From positions 69,874 to 106,915 of the forward strand of contig JACRPZ010000002.1 of NCBI GenBank assembly GCA_016222905.1: a stretch of 37,042 nucleotides of DNA. The letters are read 5' to 3'. Origin of the DNA: Nitrospirota bacterium (lineage in GTDB: Bacteria > Nitrospirota > Thermodesulfovibrionia > UBA6902). The position numbers and the translations under genes are program-made. The notes beneath the pieces were generated by a model. It had not been told where the DNA came from. It saw nothing but the letters and a program-made list of their open reading frames with translations, and made no database searches. Shown one piece after another: positions 32,017 through 37,042 of this stretch; the first letter of the stretch is position 1; every line of letters begins with the position of its first letter.

Positions 32017-35000
32017 TCAGCCCCCTCCGCCACCTGTAGGTGTCGAGGTTGTCGGCGGTTTTGGAGGCGGAGGTTCAGAAGAAGGCGGTGTTGTTGATGA
32101 TGGAGGGTTATCTCCCGAACCACCTGAATCAGGACAGTGGCAACCGCCTCCATCGGGACGCACATGGCATCCCTTCGGACATCCTCCCGGAGATGTGGGC
32201 TGAGAGCCGCCATCCCCAGGCTTCGGAGGAGGTATCAGACTGCCTTTTGGCTTGCAGATTCCGTCAGTACCACGGACCCAGTCAAGCGGGCAGCCAGGCG
32301 CAGGATTACAGAGACCGTCTCGCCCAAGAGTCCAGCCATGTTGACAGATTGGCTGCCCGTCAATTCCAATGTAAGGTGGCTGGCTCGGAGGCTTTCCTGC
32401 TGAAGGAGTCTTTTCTCCTCCCTCGCCATCTTCCGGTTTTCCAGTACCTGTGTAACCTGTAGGCTGCTGTGTTGTCGTTCCCCCGCCTCCGCCTTCCGCA
32501 GGCTTATTTCCCGGCATCCCTCCCTGGAAGCCGGAACCGACATTAGGATCGGCCGGCGGTTTTGGTCCTTTGGAGGTAGCCGGCTCGCATGCCGGGTTGG
32601 TGGGGTCATATTTTGGACAGGCGGCATTTTCAGTGTTTCCGCAGCCGGCAGTTCCCGGCTCGGTCTTGTTAGGATCATTAGGGCATTTATCTTTACAGTC
32701 CGGAACGCCGTCGCCGTCTGAATCCGTTTCGGGTGTGCCGCAGCCGCAGATCCCGGGGTCATCTGTTTTGTACGGATCGTTCGGACAGTTATCTATGCAG
32801 TCAGGCCAGGCATCTCCGTCCTTGTCTGTCTCAGGTTTGCCGCATCCGCAGTAGCCTTCATCTGTCTTCTTGGCGGGGTCATTCGGACAGCGGTCATTGC
32901 AATCCAGGACACCGTCTCCGTCGGAATCCACATCAGGCGCGAAGCATCCGCATTCGCCCATCTTTGTCTTATCGGGATCTGTGGGACATTCATCATTACA
33001 ATCCATTGCGCCGTCTCCGTCGGAATCTTTATCAGGAGTGCCGCACCCGCATATTCCGGGTGATATCTTATTAATATCATCGGGACAGTTATCCACACAG
33101 TCCGGCGTACCGTCATAGTCTGAATCCCTATCAGATATATTGCATTTGCAAACACCCGGGGAAATCTTATCAGGATCGTCAGGGCATCCGTCTTTGTCGT
33201 CAGGCGTGCCGTCGCCGTCCCTGTCCTTAACTCCTGCGCCTAATCCAGCGCAGCCATATGCATCGTCAAAATATCTGCTGAGCTCCCCAATGCGGGCGTC
33301 AGCCTCTCCCCATGTCATACCCGTTCCCACGAGTTCATAGCCGTTTGCCGGATTGTTATATCTCGGCGAGCCGCATACAGCAGCGACAAAATGGAAACAT
33401 GGAGGAGGGTCGCCAATGAGCTTATATCTCCAGACGCAATATTCTCCTCCCGAGCCTGCAGCAACCGTTGCAGGAGGGCGAATTCCTGAGCCGGAGCTTG
33501 GCGAAAGCCCCTTTTTCAAGACCTCAACATTGATCGTAAATGTGACAGATCCCGCGCCTTCCTGACTTACAGTTATAGTTACTGCTGTTGTTCCGGGAGG
33601 GGCGCTATCTTTGGCGGTGAAGTGTTCGGAGAAGATATACCTGTCATAAGTGTCCTGAATGCCGGCAGTGTACATAAGACTGGGCGGAGCCGAGGTGTCT
33701 CCCGGGAAAATCTCTATTCCGCTATTCGTGTTGTACGTAACTTTTACCTCTACGCGCCTCTCGGTATTGCTCTCCCATCCTTTAACTATTATCCCGCAGC
33801 TTCTTCCTATCAAATCACCCGGCGCCAGCTCAAACGAACTGCCGCAGTCTATTTCGGCTGTCAGATTAGCCGGTTTAGGAGGCTCTTCCGGCTCCGGACC
33901 TTTTGATACGATCAGATTGACCACCGAATTCGGATCGACACATTCACCGGCGTAGGGGTTCTGCTCCATGACCGTTCCGGCCTTATATCTATCATTATAT
34001 TTCAGTTCTACTTTTGCTGCGAGCTTAGATTTCTTCAGCTCCGCTATTGCTTCTTCCTCTGTCATATTCAAAAGATAAGGCACCGGCACTTTCCCCGGCG
34101 GACAAGGTCCGACCGTCACCGTCGCAGTCGCCTGGTCCGCCACTCTCACTTTAGCCGGACTGTAACCCTCTGCCGTTGCGGTGTTTTTGGTTGTTGCTTT
34201 CAGGGCGACGGAGCATTCATATATCCATGTTTCCTTAGGATCTAAGATGGTGTTGCCATTCGTATCACCGGAAAGGTAATTGACCGTAGAGCACTTGTCA
34301 TCAGCGACTTTTATGGTGTCCAGTTCGACTTCTCCTGTGTTAGTTACTGAGTATGTATAAGTTACTGATTCGCCGGGTCGCACGTCCCTGGCATTAGCGA
34401 CTTTCTGTATTTTGATTTCGGCCCGCAAGGGCTTTGGAGGCGTGTAAGTCACCGTTAGGGTACTTGTTCCCTTGTTTCCGGCAGCGTCGCTGGCCGTTAC
34501 AGTGATTACATTATCTCCGCTCTGAAGGGCGATGCCGCCTGCGCTCCAGTTATCTGTTCCCGTGCATGTACCGCTGCCGCCTTTGTTGTTCGACCATGTA
34601 ACCTGTTTTACTCCGACATCATCCGATGCCGAACCGCCGATATTCAAAGGTGATGTGCCTGTTGAATAAGACCCGCTGGCTGAAGGAGTCGTGATCAATA
34701 CCGCAGGAGCCGTCTTATCAGGAGGCGTGTAAGTCACTGTGATGGTATCTGACATGCTGTGTCCGGCAGCATCATAGGCAATTACAATTATCTTATTAAT
34801 CCCGCTTTGAAGGGCGATGCCGCCTGCGCTCCAGTTGTCTGTTCCTGTGCATGTGCCCCTGCTGTTGCTCCGGACATTCCACCATATCACTTGCGTTACT
34901 CCGACATTGTCTGATGCGGTGCCGCCGATATTCAAAGGTGATGTGCCTGTTGAATAAGACCCGCTGCTTGTCGGCTTCGTAATCGATACAGCAGGAGGCG

Positions 35001-35943
35001 TATTATCAGGCGGCGTGTAGATCACATTGATAAAATCCCACATGCTGTTTCCGGCAGCGTCGAAAGCCGTTACAGTTATCATATTATCCCCGCTTTTAAG
35101 AGTGATGCCGCTTGCGCTCCAGTTGTCTGTTCCAGTGCATGTGCCGCTGCCGCCCCGGTTGTTTGACCATGTCACCTTCGTTACTCCGACATTGTCTGAT
35201 GCCGAACCGGCGATATTTATAGACGATGTTCCTGTTGGATAGGTTTCGCCGGTTGACGGCTTAGTAATCCATACAGCAGGAGATCTCGAATCAGGCTGCG
35301 TGTAGGTCACTGTGATGGTATCTGTTCCGGTATTTCCGGCAGCGTCGTGAGCCGTAACAGTTATCACATTGTCCCCGCTTTGAAGAATGATGCCGCCTGC
35401 GCTCCAGTTGTCTGTTCCAGTGCATGTACCGCTGCCGCCCTTGCTGTTAGACCATGTCACCTTGGTCACTCCAACATTGTCAGATGTAGTGCCGCTGATA
35501 TCCACGGAGGGTGTATTTGTTGAATAACTGCCGCTGCCCGAAGGATTCCAAAACGATATAAGCGGATCTTCCTTATCAGGAGCCGGCGTAGATGGAGGCG
35601 TAGAGGGAGCCGGAGGATTTCCCGTAGCAATGCTATCTCTAAATTTCTGGTATCTGCCAACCTTGTCCCAATTACCATCTAAGACAGCCTTCTGTATCTT
35701 TTGATCAAGCCAGGCAGTCAATGCCCTTTTTGTAACGTCCGGAGATGCCTTGGCCGCGCTTACGAGATCGCCAACTCCCGGCGGCAGCGCTTCACCGGCT
35801 GCCTGCTCTAATGCGGTCTGTATCCCTTCTTTAAGCTGCTCCAGAGTCGGCGCGGTATGACCGTCGATTGGTGAAAAAAGCGAGAGGATAAGGAATAGTA
35901 AAAAAATAATAGCCTTGTCAAAATTACGATTACTCAAAATCAT
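32017..35943 (-). CDS. Giant multidomain surface protein: Ig-like x4, DUF11-like, PASTA, TSP type 3 x6
   Basis: 1308 residues. Signal peptide about 1-31 (cut near HTA). Then a helical N-terminal domain (32-110), a Pro-rich hinge, four Ig-like repeats of 95-96 residues (about 125-507, each with GTCTGTDNW and DAAG), a DUF11-like domain (about 508-610), a PASTA domain (about 615-680, VPYLLNMTEEEAIAELKKSKL), a beta-rich region to ~900, six thrombospondin type 3 calcium-binding units (about 905-1100, D-x-D-x-D-G-x-x-D-x-x-D-x-C-P), and a Gly/Pro/Ser-rich tail with Cys clusters ending in GGGGG. No LPXTG, autotransporter barrel or type 9 sorting domain is seen. The ATG overlaps the upstream gene's TGA by 4 nt, so the two are translationally coupled. 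A calcium-stiffened adhesin or stalk is likely; the function is not known. Confidence 0.85.
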   Translation of the reverse strand: MILSNRNFDKAIIFLLFLILSLFSPIDGHTAPTLEQLKEGIQTALEQAAGEALPPGVGDLVSAAKASPDVTKRALTAWLDQKIQKAVLDGNWDKVGRYQKFRDSIATGNPPAPSTPPSTPAPDKEDPLISFWNPSGSGSYSTNTPSVDISGTTSDNVGVTKVTWSNSKGGSGTCTGTDNWSAGGIILQSGDNVITVTAHDAAGNTGTDTITVTYTQPDSRSPAVWITKPSTGETYPTGTSSINIAGSASDNVGVTKVTWSNNRGGSGTCTGTDNWSASGITLKSGDNMITVTAFDAAGNSMWDFINVIYTPPDNTPPAVSITKPTSSGSYSTGTSPLNIGGTASDNVGVTQVIWWNVRSNSRGTCTGTDNWSAGGIALQSGINKIIVIAYDAAGHSMSDTITVTYTPPDKTAPAVLITTPSASGSYSTGTSPLNIGGSASDDVGVKQVTWSNNKGGSGTCTGTDNWSAGGIALQSGDNVITVTASDAAGNKGTSTLTVTYTPPKPLRAEIKIQKVANARDVRPGESVTYTYSVTNTGEVELDTIKVADDKCSTVNYLSGDTNGNTILDPKETWIYECSVALKATTKNTATAEGYSPAKVRVADQATATVTVGPCPPGKVPVPYLLNMTEEEAIAELKKSKLAAKVELKYNDRYKAGTVMEQNPYAGECVDPNSVVNLIVSKGPEPEEPPKPANLTAEIDCGSSFELAPGDLIGRSCGIIVKGWESNTERRVEVKVTYNTNSGIEIFPGDTSAPPSLMYTAGIQDTYDRYIFSEHFTAKDSAPPGTTAVTITVSQEGAGSVTFTINVEVLKKGLSPSSGSGIRPPATVAAGSGGEYCVWRYKLIGDPPPCFHFVAAVCGSPRYNNPANGYELVGTGMTWGEADARIGELSRYFDDAYGCAGLGAGVKDRDGDGTPDDKDGCPDDPDKISPGVCKCNISDRDSDYDGTPDCVDNCPDDINKISPGICGCGTPDKDSDGDGAMDCNDECPTDPDKTKMGECGCFAPDVDSDGDGVLDCNDRCPNDPAKKTDEGYCGCGKPETDKDGDAWPDCIDNCPNDPYKTDDPGICGCGTPETDSDGDGVPDCKDKCPNDPNKTEPGTAGCGNTENAACPKYDPTNPACEPATSKGPKPPADPNVGSGFQGGMPGNKPAEGGGGGTTTQQPTGYTGTGKPEDGEGGEKTPSAGKPPSQPPYIGIDGQPICQHGWTLGRDGLCNPAPGCPLDWVRGTDGICKPKGSLIPPPKPGDGGSQPTSPGGCPKGCHVRPDGGGCHCPDSGGSGDNPPSSTTPPSSEPPPPKPPTTSTPTGGGGG
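34422..35571 (-). repeat. Tandem ~285-bp DNA repeats encoding four Ig-like domains
   Basis: The block GCGCTCCAGTT-TCTGTTCC recurs at 34541, 34826, 35114 and 35399 (periods 285, 288, 285). Flanking sequence also repeats with little divergence, so the copies are recent duplications or are kept similar by recombination. Confidence 0.85.
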
Positions 35944-36806
35944 TTCGCTATCACCGCCTTTATATCAATTCTGTTCGGCGTTACATTGGTAGGCTCTAAC
36001 CTGAAGCCTGTAAAACTCTGGTTTGCAAGAGCACCCGCAATATTACTGGAAGTGCCGCCATACTCCAGCATCAATTCAGCGATACCTTCTGTATAGCTTC
36101 TCTCATGCACGGCCCTTACTCCTTGCAACTCTTTCCCCAAAAATTGCTTTATTGCCGTGAGATGCCTGTATGAAACAAGCCCGCTTATTATCAGAGTTAT
36201 CTCCTTAGAGCCGCCGTAGCCCTCGCCGCGCCACTTGGCGGTTATATCCTGAATCAGATCACTTGCAAGAGTTTCGCTTGCTTCCTTGATCGCAAGGGCG
36301 CCGCCCTGCATCTCGTCAATATGGGCCTTTGAAGCAGTCGCGCTCCTTGATGAGATGACTTGAGCCGTGTCCGTATTCACCACCCTTGCCTGCACTGTCG
36401 CCTGCAAAGACTGCATCTGAGTGCCGAAGAGTTTACCGCCGGCATTCTTTGAATATGCCTTACCCGTTATTACGACCTGCGCTCCGTACTTGAGCCCCTC
36501 GGCTGCGGCAGCGCTGTCATCACCCTCAAGAATCCTGAGCGCCTGATCTCTTGAAATATTCGCCTTTACTATGGCAGGATCAACAACATTGAAACCGCCT
36601 TTTATAAATTTCTCCATTATCGCTGATTCTGCCTGTCCTACGTTTTCAAATCCTGTCGTGCCGAAGAGACCCCCGACCTTCTCTTCAATGATAACCATCA
36701 CCTTCGGCTTTTCTTTAAGGATTTTCTCGGCTGCCGATGCCGGCTGGAAGAAGAGCAATGATATTGCTGCAAAGGATACTATTAGCTTACATACTAAATT
36801 TCTCAT
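35940..36806 (-). CDS. Exported CsgG/FlgT-like protein coupled to the giant surface protein
   Basis: 288 residues from the ATG at 36806, chosen for the AGGAGAG 8 nt upstream and for the signal peptide it exposes (cut near PASA-A, about residue 25); the frame is open a further 76 codons but that part lacks protein-like features. The first domain (about 33-190, KPKVMVIIEEKVGG ... GGFNVVDPAIVKANIS ... GAQVVITGKAYSK ... QARVVNTDTAQVISSRSATA) has the alternating pattern of the CsgG/FlgT middle domain. The second domain (about 197-288) starts EITLIISGLVSYRHLTAIKQFL and resembles small alpha/beta domains of envelope complexes. The stop overlaps the start of the 1308-residue protein (ATGA). It probably acts in the periplasm or at the outer membrane, helping export or anchor that protein (inference). 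Confidence 0.7.
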   Translation of the reverse strand: MRNLVCKLIVSFAAISLLFFQPASAAEKILKEKPKVMVIIEEKVGGLFGTTGFENVGQAESAIMEKFIKGGFNVVDPAIVKANISRDQALRILEGDDSAAAAEGLKYGAQVVITGKAYSKNAGGKLFGTQMQSLQATVQARVVNTDTAQVISSRSATASKAHIDEMQGGALAIKEASETLASDLIQDITAKWRGEGYGGSKEITLIISGLVSYRHLTAIKQFLGKELQGVRAVHERSYTEGIAELMLEYGGTSSNIAGALANQSFTGFRLEPTNVTPNRIDIKAVIAK

Positions 36807-36870
36807 GGGGATACTCTCCTGAACTAATGATTTCATCTTCAATGCTCCGACATCGAGCTTACTGACTGAT

Positions 36871-36898
36871 AGTATCAAAGTAAAAGACAGTTCGTCAA
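36871..36898 (-). promoter_or_regulatory. Candidate sigma70 promoter of the surface-protein locus
   Basis: On the minus strand TTGACG (36893-36898) and GATACT (36871-36876) are separated by 16 bp. The start codon at 36806 would be about 58 nt downstream of the transcription start. Confidence 0.45.
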
Positions 36899-36907
36899 TG
36901 AGTCGAA

Positions 36908-36969
36908 TTGCCTCATTAAAAAACGATACGAAAGAGGATCGTTGCCTCAAATAAGAAATCGATACGAAA
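36908..36969. repeat. Two imperfect direct repeats at 34-bp period
   Basis: TTGCCTCA...AACGATACGAAA (36908-36933) recurs as TTGCCTCA...ATCGATACGAAA (36942-36969), with AT-rich 8-10 nt middles. They sit directly upstream of the candidate minus-strand promoter and also 48-110 nt upstream of the plus-strand start at 37017. They may be activator sites for the surface-protein locus or subterminal transposase-binding sites of an insertion sequence. Confidence 0.55.
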
Positions 36970-37016
36970 AATAATCGAAAATAGCCTTCTGTAAGCAAAA
37001 GCGACAGGAGGCAGAA

Positions 37017-37042
37017 ATGAGGCTGACGATGCAAGAGAGGAA
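37017..37042 (+). CDS. First codons of a possible integrase-core transposase (3' end outside window)
   Basis: An ATG with AGGAGG 6-7 nt upstream opens MRLTMQER and runs off the right edge. The start LTMQER resembles the N-terminus of a common family of integrase-catalytic-core transposases (M-K/R-LTMQERK-). Only eight residues are visible, so the call is tentative. Confidence 0.35.

Noticed and set aside
32040-33955. Several plus-strand open frames opposite the giant surface protein
   Set aside because: They arise from the biased codon use of Gly/Pro/Asp-rich repeats on the other strand; none has an RBS or recognisable domain.
34422-35571. CRISPR-like array
   Set aside because: The repeat period (~285 bp) and in-frame coding show protein domain repeats, not CRISPR.
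36807-37034. 76-residue N-terminal extension of the CsgG/FlgT-like protein
   Set aside because: The extension runs across the direct repeats and promoter, lacks an RBS, and would bury a clear signal peptide.

Overview
The window looks like a chromosomal segment of a Gram-negative (diderm) bacterium. The evidence is a meso-DAP-type MurE, an FtsQ/FtsA/FtsZ divisome, and many exported or lipoprotein products, including a CsgG-type outer-membrane protein. The mix of Nitrospirota/Deltaproteobacteria-like accessory proteins and short tandem repeats suggests that part of the tree, but this placement is inference. GC content is moderate, with several visibly AT-rich accessory patches.

Layout. (1) 1-3846: the C-terminal end of a GNAT-like protein, a convergent exported Asp-box propeller protein, and an AT-rich membrane-anchored SGNH hydrolase. 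(2) 4100-22217: an unusually complete 16-gene division and cell-wall (dcw) operon in the order mraZ-rsmH-ftsL-ftsI-murE-murF-mraY-murD-ftsW-murG-murC-murB-ddl-ftsQ-ftsA-ftsZ. It has a textbook sigma70 promoter and a three-box MraZ operator, and the genes mostly overlap or abut. Together they encode cytoplasmic peptidoglycan precursor synthesis (murB-F, ddl), lipid I/II synthesis (mraY, murG), septal polymerase and transpeptidase (ftsW, ftsI), and the Z-ring with its scaffold (ftsL, ftsQ, ftsA, ftsZ). No lpxC follows ftsZ. (3) 22218-25675: an AT-rich accessory zone with small membrane proteins, a gene interrupted by an in-frame TGA, a VapBC-type toxin-antitoxin pair, a complete TPP riboswitch with promoter and terminator but no gene behind it, a single-domain response regulator, a remnant of a Fis-type HTH, and a small cupin-like protein. 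(4) 25726-29861: aspS, an RsuA/RluB-type pseudouridine synthase, a membrane protein and a small exported BamE/SmpA-like protein. (5) 29944-36806: a minus-strand locus in which every product is predicted exported. It holds a CsgG/FlgT-like protein translationally coupled to a 1308-residue surface protein (four Ig-like repeats, a DUF11-like domain, PASTA, six thrombospondin type 3 repeats, a Pro/Gly tail), then a Tyr/Cys-rich small protein, a CsgG-family protein retaining both pore-hairpin regions, and a glycine-zipper lipoprotein. (6) 36900-37042: direct repeats and the first codons of what may be an integrase-core transposase.

The two most interesting signals are the orphan TPP riboswitch (24116-24302), whose read-through would run antisense to the response regulator, and the CsgG/giant-surface-protein locus (29944-36806), which looks like an uncharacterised outer-membrane export or surface-display module. 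No rRNA, tRNA or CRISPR array was seen.
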